DNA from: Lumbricus rubellus
Taxonomy: Eukaryota > Annelida > Clitellata > Crassiclitellata > Lumbricidae
NCBI GenBank assembly: GCA_945859605.1
Contig: OX243819.1
Location: 7,418,419 to 7,482,418 of the forward strand
Direction of reading: 5' to 3'
Length of the DNA: 64,000 nucleotides
The position numbers were made by a program, and so were the translations under genes. The notes below the pieces were generated by a model that saw only the letters and a list, made by a program, of their open reading frames with translations, made no database searches and was not told the DNA's origin. Positions 22,308 to 34,391 of this stretch are shown here, piece after piece; positions within the stretch are counted from its first letter, which is position 1; every line of letters begins with the position of its first letter.

Positions 22308-23710
22308 CAGGGTGGCTCAAAAAAAAATGTACCACCGGATAAAATGCAATATCTTTGCAACCGACTGAAATTTTTCTCCGAAAATTTTCCAAATTGAAGG
22401 GGAATGAATTTCCAACAATCACTGAAAGTTTCACTGAAAACTTTTTATGTTTGCAAAAGTTACAGCTGTTTAAACTTTGATTTTCGTTTTTTCAAATTTT
22501 CGTGGAAAAAATTAACGTCAATTCTTGATTTCCATGTCAAATGATATCACTTTTCACTACGGCCTCAGAAATACGTTTTGCAGTTTATTGTAGGGTATGA
22601 TGAGAGTGTCCACTCCCTGCTTTAATACGAGCTCGAATTCTTTTTGGGAAGCTTAGTATGGCCTTGTTAAACGGGGGCTGCGGCAACTGATCCCACATTA
22701 TCAGCAAGACTTCCTTCAGCTAGCCAATGTTCTCCAACTTGGGATGAGATGTCTTGCAGCATAGCTTCCCAGACGTGGTAAGCAAGAGGGCTAAGGTCTG
22801 GCGATGTTGTTAGTCACCTTTGTCAATAAATTTAGTGGAGTGGATTGCCAAAATAAGGTAGCGTCATCATAATCAGCCTTGCCATGCGAGCAAGCAGGCG
22901 CACAGTCCTGCTGGAAAATAAAACCGCATGTTAGAGCATGGCCTACCTGGTCTTCAATTAGTCTGGGTAAGAGAGTTCAGCGATGAGTTTGACATTTATC
23001 CTACTGAATGGGATTAAATGCAGTCTTTTCTGGTACCCATGACACATGCCAGCAAATCTGATGCTGAACCACGATGAGCTTTGCAAACTTGACCCTTTCA
23101 ATTACCAAGCAAATTTCTTGAAAATTGTTCTTTTTCCATCAGACCAAGCGACCACTTCCTGCCTCGCTTCCAACATCTGATCTTCGTTACATAAACATGT
23201 TTACAGATAGCCTTCAATATGCTCAGGCTCCACTTTTCACTGGGTATTTTGCTATGATTACGCGATGTCCCAGTCTCTGTTCACGCAGCGTCCGAATTTC
23301 CATTTTATCTTCCGCAGAAACTTTGCCCATGACGTTCACTAATGGATTCACGAATTGAGTCCATAATCTATAAAATATCCCTAAATACCAACAGTTTGCT
23401 GCATAAACAGCTTCTTTACAGCTCTTAGTGAGGTCGTAGGACATCATCATCATTTCTTATGATGTAATTTGCAAAAAATCTTAATAAAATCACATTGTAT
23501 TGGAAATTTATTCTCCGGATTTTTGAAAAAACGAAATTTTAAGTTTGAACAGCTGTAACTTTTGCAAACAAGAAAATTTTCAAGTGAAACTTTCAGGGAT
23601 TGTTGGAAATTCATTCCCCTACAAATTGGAAAATTTTCGGAGAAAAATGTCAATCGGTTGCGAAGTTATCGCATTTTATCCGGTGGTACATTTTTTTTTG
23701 AGCCACCCTG
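22308..23710. mobile_element. Tc1/mariner-like element, long TIRs, TA target
   Basis: The ends CAGGGTGGCTCAAAAA and its complement are bordered by TA (22,306-22,307 and 23,711-23,712). The inverted repeats extend imperfectly for roughly 190 bp at each end, including 'tgcaaaagttacagctg' blocks. The interior holds a decayed transposase on the minus strand. Confidence 0.88.
22600..23200 (-). pseudogene. decayed mariner-type transposase
   Basis: On the minus strand, translation near 22,880-22,916 gives FQQDCAPACSHGK, matching the FQQDGAPAH block of mariner/Tc1 transposases. Near 22,600-22,725 it gives LKEVLLIMWDQLP and SFPKRIRARIKAG, the usual C-terminal end of that subgroup. Frameshifts and stops occur throughout. 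The DDE catalytic residues cannot all be found, so it is inactive. Confidence 0.75.
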
Positions 23711-23712
23711 TA

Positions 23713-24176
23713 CAGACAAGTTTCAAATGGTATGGCCATAGTCTAATTGGATCATGATGTCACATATGAATTTGCAAGAAATATAAAGAAATTTAATGTC
23801 ACCTTCAATTAACTGTCATGTCTATGTTGACGCCGACAATGCCAACTGACCCAAAGACAGACGAATCTGATGCAAGTCATGGTTGAAATTCCTAAATCAA
23901 TTTTAAAATATGTCAACGCTGAGAAAAGAATCAAAAAATGAAGAAGAATTGAAAATTGAAGACATCTGTCTTTAAAAATGACAAAGAAATATTCATGCCA
24001 CTATTTTTTAAGTGCACGAGACAGCAATGTCACCTGTCACAATGAACACAAAGATTAATAAGATAAGATTATTATATGAATAAACAATGATAGCCAGGGA
24101 CAGAGTCTATTGAATAGGCAGATGCAGTATCATATTGACTGCACATTACAATCTGTATGAATGCTAAACACGGTGT
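23713..24176. other. non-coding region between mariner and E1
   Basis: No coding region, repeat or regulatory signal is recognised. Confidence 0.5.
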
Positions 24177-25136
24177 CTATCGTGTGCCGAGAATCACAAG
24201 GTCGTATCGTGTAGATTTTGAAAAAATGCTTTTTTTAGTTTCTATTGATTAAGCAAGGAAAGGGCCACAATCTAGTGCAACAAAGACGTATGTATATGCA
24301 GTAATGATCGAGATCCATCTTGAGCAACATGGTTGTATTGACGTTTATATTGTTTGGGTGAGAATCATAAGGTCGTATGTGAGAAGCTGCGGATCACAAG
24401 GTTGTAACTAACTGGAAGCTATCACTTTTCATAATAACGGTAAACAAAGAAAATGGCTGACAGATCGTTGTGCAAAACATTTTCCCTGAAACAAGCTCTA
24501 GAACAGTGTTTAGAATCTGATTCCGATGAATTGGATGATTCAAGAGATGAAGATTATTGTCCATCGAGTGCACTGTCATCGGAAGAATCCGATGATATGG
24601 ATCAGATCTTACGTATGTATTATATAAATTTTCATAATTAGTGATTCGGTTAGTGTGCGTCCTGGCGTAGGGGACACCGAAATTTGAAGCTCGACGCTGA
24701 AAAATAAAGGTGCTGCGTCCACGGACGCACCCAAGTTCTGAATGGACGCCAAAATAAATTAACGATGCGTCCAAGGGACGACAAAAAAAACCGACCCCCG
24801 GCGTCCGTTGCGTATAACCAACACCTTCATTGTGGTCGACAGAAGACAAGGCTGTAGTTTCCTTTTATGTTATTTTATGAGTGGATTACAATTAATTAAG
24901 TTATTATTAAGTTAATGTAATGATAATAATTAATTAAATTGCAATCTTATTTCCTGCATGACAGCATGGCATATCATTTTTCCAAACTCTATTGAATAAG
25001 ATTCATGAGAACTTTTCATTTTTTTTAAACCGGTACAGGATACTTAGATCAACATTACTAATACTAAGTCTTTAACAATACTACAATAATGACTGTTATG
25101 TGAAATAAATTATTCTTGTATATTACATGGTTTCAG

Positions 25137-25513
25137 TTAAAGAGCCCTCGACTGGTACTTCGGCTGATGTCACGACCCATTCAGAGCCCTCGACTGGTAC
25201 TTCGGCTGATGTCACGACCCCTTCAGAGCCCTCGACTGGTACTTCGGCTGATGTCACGACCCCTTCAGAGCCCTCGACTGGTACTTCGGCTGATGTCACG
25301 ACCCCTTCAGAGCCCTCGACTGGTACTTCGGCTGATGTCACGACCCCTTCAGAGCCCTCGACTGGTACTTCGGCTGATGTCACGACCCCTTCAGAGCCCT
25401 CGACTGGTACTTCGGCTGATGTCACGACCCCTTCAGAGCCCTCGACTGGTACTTCGGCTGATGTCACGACCCCTTCAGAGCCCTCGACTGGTACTTCGGC
25501 TGATGTCACGATA
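25137..25513 (+). repeat. 42-bp tandem repeat, nine copies, inside E1 exon 2
   Basis: A unit starting agagccctcgactggtactt is repeated about nine times, nearly identical except for the first and last copies. Because 42 is a multiple of three, long open frames appear on both strands. Only the EPSTGTSADVTT frame joins the flanking exon. Confidence 0.95.
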
Positions 25514-26287
25514 ATGCCTGTTCCTTCAGAGAAAAATTCCGTATCTCTGTCAAGGAAAAGAAAGCGAGATCCATCCGATTGGGAGAAATGTAAGAAAACA
25601 GTCCTGTCAGTCTGGGAAAGCATACATAAGTGCACGTGGCAAGTCTGTGCCAGGTAGGGCTATGAAAGACGTTGATTGTGCTAAATGTAAACACATGTGT
25701 TCAGACAAAATCGCTTTATCTATACGAAAAACAATATTTGAGAACTATTGGCAAATTGCTGACAAAACCAGGCAGATGGACTTTATTCGATTTCACGTTG
25801 TGGTTATACCAAAACAAACACACAAACGTAAACTAAGCCATCACAAGAACACATTCCTGTATTACTTCACGAATGGTGATCAGCGGATACAGGTGTGTAA
25901 GAAAATGTTTCTCAAGACACTAGATATCGGTGAGAAAACTGTTAAAATAGCCAAGGAAAACGAAAAAGAAACTGGTTTTGCTGTTAGTGATCAGAGAGGA
26001 AGACATCAACCTGGATCAAAGAAGACGGAAGATGTCAGAGAGAAGATTCGGGAACATATTCGTAGCTTCCCTGCTTTAGAATCACACTATGGTCGTGCTA
26101 GCTCACAGAAAAAATATCTCGATTCAAACCTTTCTGTAAAGAAAATGCACGAACTGTACACTGAGAAATGTTTGTTGGAAAACGTTAAACCAGAAAATCT
26201 TAAATTTTATCGAGATATTTTTAATACACATTTCAATATATCTTTCCACAAGCCAAAAAAGGATGCCTGTAACTTTTGTTCTGCCTT

Positions 26288-26297
26288 TCAAAATATG

Positions 26298-26330
<33 letters not shown>
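26288..26330. repeat. (TA)n microsatellite in transposase exon
   Basis: It replaces the expected coding sequence after CNFCSAFQN and puts the two halves of the E1 transposase out of frame. Confidence 0.85.
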
Positions 26331-26336
<6 letters not shown>

Positions 26337-26889
26337 CAGACAGAGAAGTGGAACACCTTGCTCATCATGCAAGAAAAGAAAGAGTCAGGGAACAGAAGGA
26401 AGCACACAAAAATGAGGCAAAGACAAGTGACACAGTGCATGCTGTGACATTTGATCTTCAGCAAGTTCTCCAATCGCCTAAATTAAATGTGAGCTCACTG
26501 TTCTATAAGCAGAAGCTGTCGACTTACAATCTGACTGTCTACAGCTTGAGCGATAAGAAGTGCGTAAATTATATGTGGCACGAAGCAAAGGCTGGGAGGG
26601 GAAGTTGTGAGATAGCAACATGTATTTTCAAATACTTGGGTAGTCTGTCTCAACAAATCACTAAGGTTGTCATGTACTCTGACACATGTGGTGGACAAAA
26701 CCGTAACATTAACTTTGCAACCATGTGTTTTCGTGCCATACGCGAGTTGCCTATAGTTACCATTGAACATATATTCATGGAATCAGGTCACTCTCAGATG
26801 GAATGTGACTCTGCAAATAGCGCCATTGAGTCTGCTTACAAAAATGTCGACATTTGTGTCCCGACATATGAAAAGGTACCATAAGTCGG

Positions 26890-27745
26890 CGTACGGTTTC
26901 ACGAGAAATCGCGCATAATGACGTCGGGGGAATGTATTATCAAATTTGAGCTCTTGGTATTTTTAGCAGCAGGCAAGCCTAAGGTATGATGTCATCGCTA
27001 AATATAGCACATTCACCACTTCTTTTCTGGTTTAACTGGTCACTAAAACACCCACCATTGGTCAGATAAAACGTACCATAACTCGGCTGTGCTTGCGCTG
27101 TGTAACCGGCTGCTTGATTGGCTGCACTATGTGTAACCGGCTGTCTGATTGACTGCACGTGATCGAAAATAATGAGCCCTGTCATTTTAAATCCGTTTTG
27201 AGTAAACATTTTCATTAATAATTATTGTATTATCTTTTTCTACCAAACATATCAGAAGGAGGTAATTAAAACATTATTCTTTTCTTGAACCTATACAAAG
27301 AATTAAAAACAACTTTGCTATGCGTCAGTATTACTCATTAAGTGCTACGGTTGTCAGTTGTTATGACAGTGGTTCCGTGCGGAAAGTCGTGCCTTCAATG
27401 TTTACTGGTATGGTTTCTCACCTGAAGGGTTATAGAATTTTAACTGCCCAAGCTAGGTGAAGAACTTTGAGGCCTTTTACAGATTTTTTCCATGCACAGC
27501 AGTCCATAAATTATCACAACGGCAGTTTGTAATTCTATCGGAAAATGTTGGGATTAGATTTTCCCATATCACAACGGCAGTTTGCAATTCTATCGGAAAA
27601 TTTAGGGTTTCGATTTTTCCAAGCCACAAAGGCACTTTGTAGTTCTATTGGTAAATTTTGGTTTAGATTTTTGTAACAGCAGTTGTAGCTGTAGTTGCAA
27701 ATTCTTTTACTGTTGAATTCTTTTTAATATTGTCAGAGTTGTACG
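26890..27745 (+). other. E2 5' non-coding region
   Basis: No ORF is supported. Near 27,500-27,690 three imperfect copies of 'cacaacggcagtttg…ctatcggaaaa' form a tandem repeat of about 65-70 bp upstream of the transposase start. Confidence 0.6.
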
Positions 27746-28203
27746 ATGACATCGCGGGAGGCATTAATTGCACGGAAGTTATCAGGACTACCATTCGTTA
27801 TGTCACCTGATGTCCATGAGGAAATAAGACAGTCTATCGCAGATTACTTCCTTGACGACACCCACGATAGCGATAGCGAACTGTCAACATCTGATGCTGA
27901 GAGTCATGATGCAAACGAAACCACAGCTGAGTCATCCCATTTCCTAGCTACAACAGTTACAACTTCACTAATGCCAAATACCGCTTCATCACCACCTGCA
28001 TCCGTCTCTGTCGCTCGACAAGCATCTACTCCAACACCGGTCTTTGTTATCAATCCAGCAACAATCCCTGAGGCTGAGAGGAATATTCTTGGTGTTGGTG
28101 TGCACAGCCTTGGAGATGAGGGTCAAAGTGGAGTGGAAGAGAAAGAGAAAGAAGTGAAACTCGTTGAAGAGATGCAGGTGAAGAAGTGTTGCAGCAACAA
28201 CTG

Positions 28204-28350
28204 TCTTGCAAAGATACCAATCGACACCATCATCTCCTGCCGTGAACAGTGCCGTGAACTGCAAGTTCGATGTGATCAACATGTCTTGCAAAGATACCAA
28301 TCGACACCATCATCTCCTGCCGTGAACTGCAAGTTCGATGTGATCAACAT
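28204..28350 (+). repeat. 80-bp tandem duplication breaking the E2 ORF
   Basis: The segment beginning tcttgcaaagataccaat at 28,204 is repeated from 28,284, the second copy lacking 12 bp. The duplication shifts the frame and creates the premature stop at 28,369. Confidence 0.9.
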
Positions 28351-29688
28351 GTTGATCACCTACATTTAGTTCTGCTTGGTCACTTTGATGCTTGCTTACA
28401 GGACAGTAAAAAGACATCGAGCAGCAAGAAAAAGCCTACAGACCGAAGTCGCACCAGGCTGATGCACACCTTCCACGGCATGCCTGTCTGTATTGATTCA
28501 TTCCACTTCTTGCACGACATAAGTCGTCGTGTAACAAGGAATTTGAAGCTGCAGTTTGAACAGTACGGCCTAGAACCAAGCGCTCACGGTAACGTGCTGA
28601 AGACGTCGTTGTCTAAAACACTCCCGTTTGAGATGCGTTGTGACGTAGTGAAGTTTATTGTGAACTATGCGCTGAACAATGCTCTCGTTCTTCCAGGACG
28701 AACAGCTGGAACCAAAAACCCAGATATTTTACTACTACCCTGTGGGACAACCAAGAGCAAAGTTCATACTCTGTACGTTCAGGCATGTGGAGACAATAGA
28801 TCCATGTCATTTGCTGCTTTCACTGACACTTGGAGGATGTTTCTACCAGGGATTTGTATTCAGAAACCCTGGACTGATCTGTGCTCTACCTGCAAACAGC
28901 AAACTGTAAGTCTGCAGAAGCTGCGTTCACTGGACGAAGATGTTCGCAAAGATCTATTAAGTCAATCACTGAAGCATCTTGAAGTCGAGTCCGAACAGCG
29001 GCAGTATTACAAAGATTGCATTTCGAATGCAAACATTGCACTTCCACCACAATTTCAATTTGGCCAGGTGTCAGATTCTGCTGTAGTGCAACACTTCAGC
29101 TTCGACTTTGCACAACAGGTCTTCATACCAAACTCTAGCCAGCAGGTAGGGCCAATCTACTTCCTTGTACCATACAAGTTGGCTCTTTTCGGAATTATGT
29201 GTGAACCTATGAGCCGTATGGTGATTTACATTATTCCGGAAGCTGTCTTAGTAAGCAAAGGCTCAAACCTCGTCATAAGTTTGCTGCACCACTTTCTGTC
29301 GAAGTATGCTGCCGGTGTTACTCAGATGGTGTTCAACGCAGACAACTGTGTAGGGCAGAACAAGAATAATAGTCCTTCAGTACCTGATGTGGAGGGTTGT
29401 TACAGGGCTCAGTTCAAGGATTGAACTGGCGTTCATGATATCCGGACACACTAAGTTCGGTCCAGACTACGGGTTTGGCATATTTAAGCGTCTTTATAGA
29501 CACGCAGAAGTTAACTCAGTGGATGAAGTGTGTAATCTGATGAGCGGTTCAAAGCTGTTGATTGCTGAACCAGTTGGCACGAAACAGGGTGAAGTGCGTA
29601 TACCATGCTATGACTGGCAATCAAAGTTTGCATCACTGGGTAAAATCTCTGGTATTAAACAGAATCATCATTTTTCATTTGACAGAGT

Positions 29689-29835
29689 CAGAGCTTAAAG
29701 TGTGCCTGGACGGTCATGGACGGCGTCCAGGCACTTATTTTAGAATCTGCACACCGTCCTGGCACTTATTTGGCCCGCACAGTAGAGAGAGGTAAGGAGC
29801 GTCCAGGCACTTCTTTTTCTACACTTTAACCACTG
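29689..29835. mobile_element. hAT MITE 1 (147 bp) in E2
   Basis: The ends CAGAGCTTAAAGTGT and its partner ACACTTTAACCACTG are flanked by a perfect 8-bp duplication, gacagagt (29,681-29,688 and 29,836-29,843). It truncates the type B transposase frame. It is related to MITE 2 at 35,143. Confidence 0.93.
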
Positions 29836-29910
29836 GACAGAGTGAAGCCGAATGTATGCTCTGTTAGGACATAATATGGCTGGAAGCACAAAGGTGCTAA
29901 GCGCACTTTT

Positions 29911-30275
29911 TTGGGTTTTTCAAAAAAGTAGTGCATAATATGCCTGGAAGAAATATACATCGGAGCACAAAGGTACTAACGTTTACGATGTTAATTTGGA
30001 TCACTTGGCACCAAAACACAATTGGGCTAAGTCTCATTGGCTGAAATCCATAGAGCGCAAATAGCTCAAGCGCACTTAATACCTATGTGCACCCTCTTTT
30101 TTTAACGCCTTGTCTTTGTTGTTGACTTCCACGCCATTCGCCATTACTGTTTATCGTCGTCCCCGTTACAAAAATAATAAAAGTTACATTAAAAATAACA
30201 GAAACAATATCTCGAAATCTTTAGTGTTTACTGCTTATTGTTTACTGTTTCTGCTCTCAATACATTATTATTGAA
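29911..30275 (+). promoter_or_regulatory. E3 5' non-coding region with subterminal repeats
   Basis: Between the left TIR and the ATG lie one direct and one inverted copy of the GCACAAAGGT-type motif. The position suggests transposase binding and the promoter. No TATA box is assigned. Confidence 0.45.
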
Positions 30276-33200
30276 ATGCATAAACGAGTGCATCGTTTCA
30301 GTTCTGCAAAAGCGCTTCAGATGATCATGGACCTTAATGATTCAATCGAGGAATCCAGTGATGATGGTAAGCTTATTAATAGGAACCTTAGAAAATGCTG
30401 TAAAATTATGGAAAATAAATGTTGATGTTTGGGAAATTAAGTGATTTAAAGCTCGAAATCGGCTTATGTGGTAAAATTGTAAAAATTATGCGGTATTATG
30501 CAGTAAGGTTTGGGCTGCATCGAAAGGCGATGTCATGGACGTCTCATCGGTATTATTAAGCAACTACAGGTAGGATCGTGACCACCAGAACACACCTGCA
30601 GACGCATAGACCGGTATTGCTTGCCATAGTGAATATTAAAACCAGCGATGCATCCCTCCGTGTTTCTTTACATTGTTTAACTTGGGTATGCATTTTGTCT
30701 GTCTTAGGAACATCTACTGAACATCTGGCAACTGATTTGCCTGCAACTATGCTTCCTCTGGACCTCGAGATTTCTTCTCCGCTTAATCGTACACCTGCTA
30801 TGACAGTTGAAGGGCTTGATCCTACACTTCCTCTAGTCTTGGAGCCTTTTTGCAGAGAGGTTTCTGCAGTAGAAGTGCTCGACCATTCACACCCGCTGGC
30901 AACTGATTTGCCTGCAACTATGCTTCCTCTGGACCTCGAGGTTTCTTCTCCGCTTAATCGTACACCTGCTATGACAGTTGAAGGGCTTGATCCTACACTT
31001 CCTCTAGTCTTGGAGCCTTTTTGCAGAGAGGTTTCTGCAGTAGAAGTGCTCGACCATTCACACCCGCTGGCAACTGATTTGCCTGCAACTATGCTTCCTC
31101 TGGACCTCGAGGTTTCTTCTCCGCTTAATCGTACACCTGCTATGACAGTTGAAGGGCTTGATCCTACACTTCCTCTAGTCTTGGAGCCTTTTTGCAGAGA
31201 GGTTTCTGCAGTAGAAGTGCTAGACCATTCACACCTGCTGACGTCCGAGCCTTTCAACCTTCATGTTGCAAGTATGGCCACTCCGATGGAAAGAACTCGT
31301 ACCCGTAAAGTTATCATCATTACTCGCCTAAGGTAGTTCTTTGTACTATCATTTCAAATGTGGTTTCAATTATTATTTTAAAATGTAGGTCTAATAGTCA
31401 TTGTCTCTATGGAGTAGTCATTTTCTTGTATTTCTGCCATTATAATTGATGAATTAATTTACTTAAACTACTCTTATGATGAAAATACAAAAGTTAAATT
31501 AAACTTCTGTTAAACTTGTCATCAGTTACTACAGTGTACTATGATTATGAATGTTTCATTGTAATCGCAATGCATTCTGTGAATGTGAACTTCAATAAAG
31601 GAAGATTATTAAATTATTAAAAATGAGTGTTTAATTGGCATTTATTTTTATTTTACATGTCATGTAGGCCACCAATCTTGCAACCTTTGCAAGTTCCAGT
31701 CGGGGTTATTTCTTCTCAACAGATGTCACCTGATTCAGTGCTTCCAACAACAGTTGATGTAGTTAATCCTCCACATCCAACAGAAGTTACAGTGTCTACT
31801 CGTTCAACTTCTCTCTCTAACGAAGAGCCTGGTCCCTCAGGAAGTCTTCCTCTCAGCGACGATGCATCTACACCTTGCCTACCACCATCAGATATGGAGG
31901 AGCGTTCACGAAAGCGTAAACGAAATACACAAGGTTGGAAACGAAATGTTAGGCAGCTATCTCGAGCTAATGGAAAGGAGTATGTTTCGAGGAAAGGGAA
32001 ACTAGTGGCGGGAAAAAAACCATGTGGGGGTTGCGAAGAAGGATGTCGTTTTAAGTGTGGGGTCATGATTTCGGAAGATAAGCAAGTGCAATTATGCAAC
32101 GAGTATTACTCGTTGCAAGACATTCAGTGCAAGTCTCAGTTCCTCTGCAGCGCAGTCACTGAAGTTGCTGTCCGCAGGCGTAGCATAGATGCTGCAACTG
32201 GAGAGGCTGTAAGCACAAAGCGCAAGAAAAGTCGAGAGTATTATTTGATGTCCGATGATGATCGAATGCGTGTCTGTAGAAACTTCTTTTGCAGTACTCT
32301 TGCTATTTCAATCAAGATTGTTAACAGGGCTTTAAAAGGTAAATCAGATACTGGTTTATTTGTTGGAAAAGATGGTCGGAAAGGAAAGGTTCCTGCAAAT
32401 AAAACTTCAGATGAGAATATCCAGAAGATCGTCGATCACATAAACAGCTTTCCGCAGGTTGAATCGCATTACACTCGCAAAGACTCGCGTAAACGGTATT
32501 TGGCACCTGATCTTAATATTCAACAGCTTTACCGTTTGTACAGTGAGGATTACTGTCAAAGGCTTGGAGTAGCACCTGTTAAGCAAGAAATCTATCGAAG
32601 AGTCTTCAATACCCAATTTAATCTTGGCTTCTTTATTCCTAAGAAAGATCAGTGCTCCACTTGTAATAGCTACAGAAATGCTGTGGATACAGAGAAGACG
32701 AACTTGCATGATGCATGGAAAGCACATAAAAGGCGAGAAAAAGAGTCTATGGAGGAGAAGAGTCGCGATAAAGTAAAAGCTTGCAGTGACCAATCGTATC
32801 GAGCCATAACATTTGATCTTGAAGCAGTTCTCTCTACTCCACATGCAGGTGATTCACAAATATATTATAGAAGGAAGCTTGCTGTGTACAACTTTACGAT
32901 ACTGGAATCGGCATCCCAACAAGGATTCAATTACATATGGGACGAGACAGAAGGTGGTAGGGGAGCAAATGATATAGGGTCCGCCCTTCTGGATTACTTG
33001 CGAAAACTTCCAGCAACCGTCACGCACGTCACATCATTCTCAGATACTTGCGGTGGACAAAATCGCAACCAGTTTATCTGTGCAGTCATGTTGTACGCCA
33101 TTAGAACATTGCCTTCTCTACAAACTGTTGATCTAAAGTATATGGAGAGTGGCCACTCGTATTTAGATGTAGATCTAATGCACTCCCTGATTGAGCGAGC

Positions 33201-33699
33201 TACAAAGCATCTCAAAATTTATACAACTCGTGATTGGGAAGTGGCGATAGCCGGTGCACGAAAGAAAGCTCCTCCATTTATCGTTCAGCGAATGATGCAC
33301 ACAGACTTCAGTGACTTGAAGATGCTGGCTTCTACTCTTCTACTAAATCGCAGCAAGAATATGGAGGGGGATACGGTGAATTGGCTACGTGTTAAGTGGC
33401 TGCGCTTCAGTAAACTTCACCCATTTGTCATTGAGTACAAATACCAGATTAGTGATGAGAATTTCCTTCGCCTCAACATATCCAGCAAACGCGGCAGGCC
33501 AAACACACTGATAGGGGACCTTACACCAGCCTATCTCTCTCGAATCCCAATCTCGACGGCCAAAAAAGCTGACCTCCTTGCGCTACTGAAGAGCAGAGTA
33601 ATTCCGGCAGAGCATGCGGTTTTCTACAATGACTTGCCTTCAAATGCTAGAGCTCGAGACTGTCTTTCGGAGCCCTGTGCTGACGAGGAAGAAGACTGA
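30276..33699 (+). CDS. E3 transposase (DUF7869-like, type A), three exons, intact
   Basis: Proposed join 30,276-30,366, 30,708-31,332 and 31,668-33,699: 2748 nt, 915 residues, no internal stop. The introns are gtaag…cttag and gtagtt…tgtag, and phases agree. Exon 1 is an acidic start like that of E1. Exon 2 holds three 57-residue repeats. Exon 3 has a basic KRKRN patch, a cysteine cluster (CGGCEEGCRFKC), and the presumed RNase H-like core with FD at D622, FSDTCGGQNRN at D698 and GHS with H735 and D741. The basic C-terminus ends in an acidic tail. The role, inferred from TIRs and homology, is cut-and-paste transposition of E3. The DUF7869 likeness is from memory; superfamily membership (possibly Sola) is unproven. 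Confidence 0.85.
30724..31239 (+). repeat. 171-bp tandem repeat, three copies, in E3 exon 2
   Basis: A unit coding for 57 residues (beginning LATDLPATMLPLDLE) occurs three times in frame and nearly identical. It occupies the same linker position as the 42-bp repeat in E1 but is unrelated in sequence. Confidence 0.93.
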
Positions 33700-34391
33700 A
33701 TTCAAACTTAATGTTATTTTTTTCTTATCTGAAACTAATGGCTTGAATGCAGAGCATTATTTTATAATTACTGTTGCATTTTATTGTTTTACTTCTTCAA
33801 CGTGTGAAATGTGGATAAATTATGGAGGAAGATGCATTTTGGTGCTTCTTGATTTTCATTATAATATTTTTTTCTTAAATCTTTATTGGATGTTAATTAT
33901 AATGATAAGTATGACAGCTATGATTATCACATTAATTTGAAGGAAAACTCGGCGTAAGAGTCGCTCATACTTGAATTAAATTATTTTTGGTTATTTTCCT
34001 GATATTATTAGGAGTTTTTTTGCTTAAAAGAAATTTTAAAATTAAATAATATAATCATGTGGTGCTTAATAAATTAACAAATGCTTAAAGGCTAGTTAGA
34101 ACAGTATTTATTAAGGGTCTTCTAAAACAATTGTCAAAACAGTTGACATGAATTAGTATTTCAGGTGTCCCAGCATCAGCGCACAAAAGTCCTAAGTGCA
34201 TATATTTCCTTACAGTAATTTTACAAAGTCATTTTTTTTTTACAAACAGAATTATTTGTGCAAAAATAAAAATACTTGTAACACTGCAATAAGCTCTTCT
34301 TTTGGAAAAGTCATTGCAAATCGAATTATTTTGAATAATGAATTTTAGCAACACATAACAAAACTTCAACTTCAGTTTTCTTAGAATTAAG
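33700..34391 (+). other. E3 3' non-coding region
   Basis: AT-rich and without a gene. A GCACAAAAGTCCTAA copy at 34,181-34,195 is the right subterminal repeat. Confidence 0.6.

Noticed and set aside
25116..25635. Long ORFs on both strands over the 42-bp repeat
   Set aside because: They are artefacts of a repeat whose length is a multiple of three. Only one frame joins the transposase exons. It is not a CRISPR array, as there are no spacers.
30556..31257. Minus-strand 233-residue ORF over the 171-bp repeats
   Set aside because: Shadow of the E3 exon 2 repeat. No domain, and it runs opposite to the supported gene.
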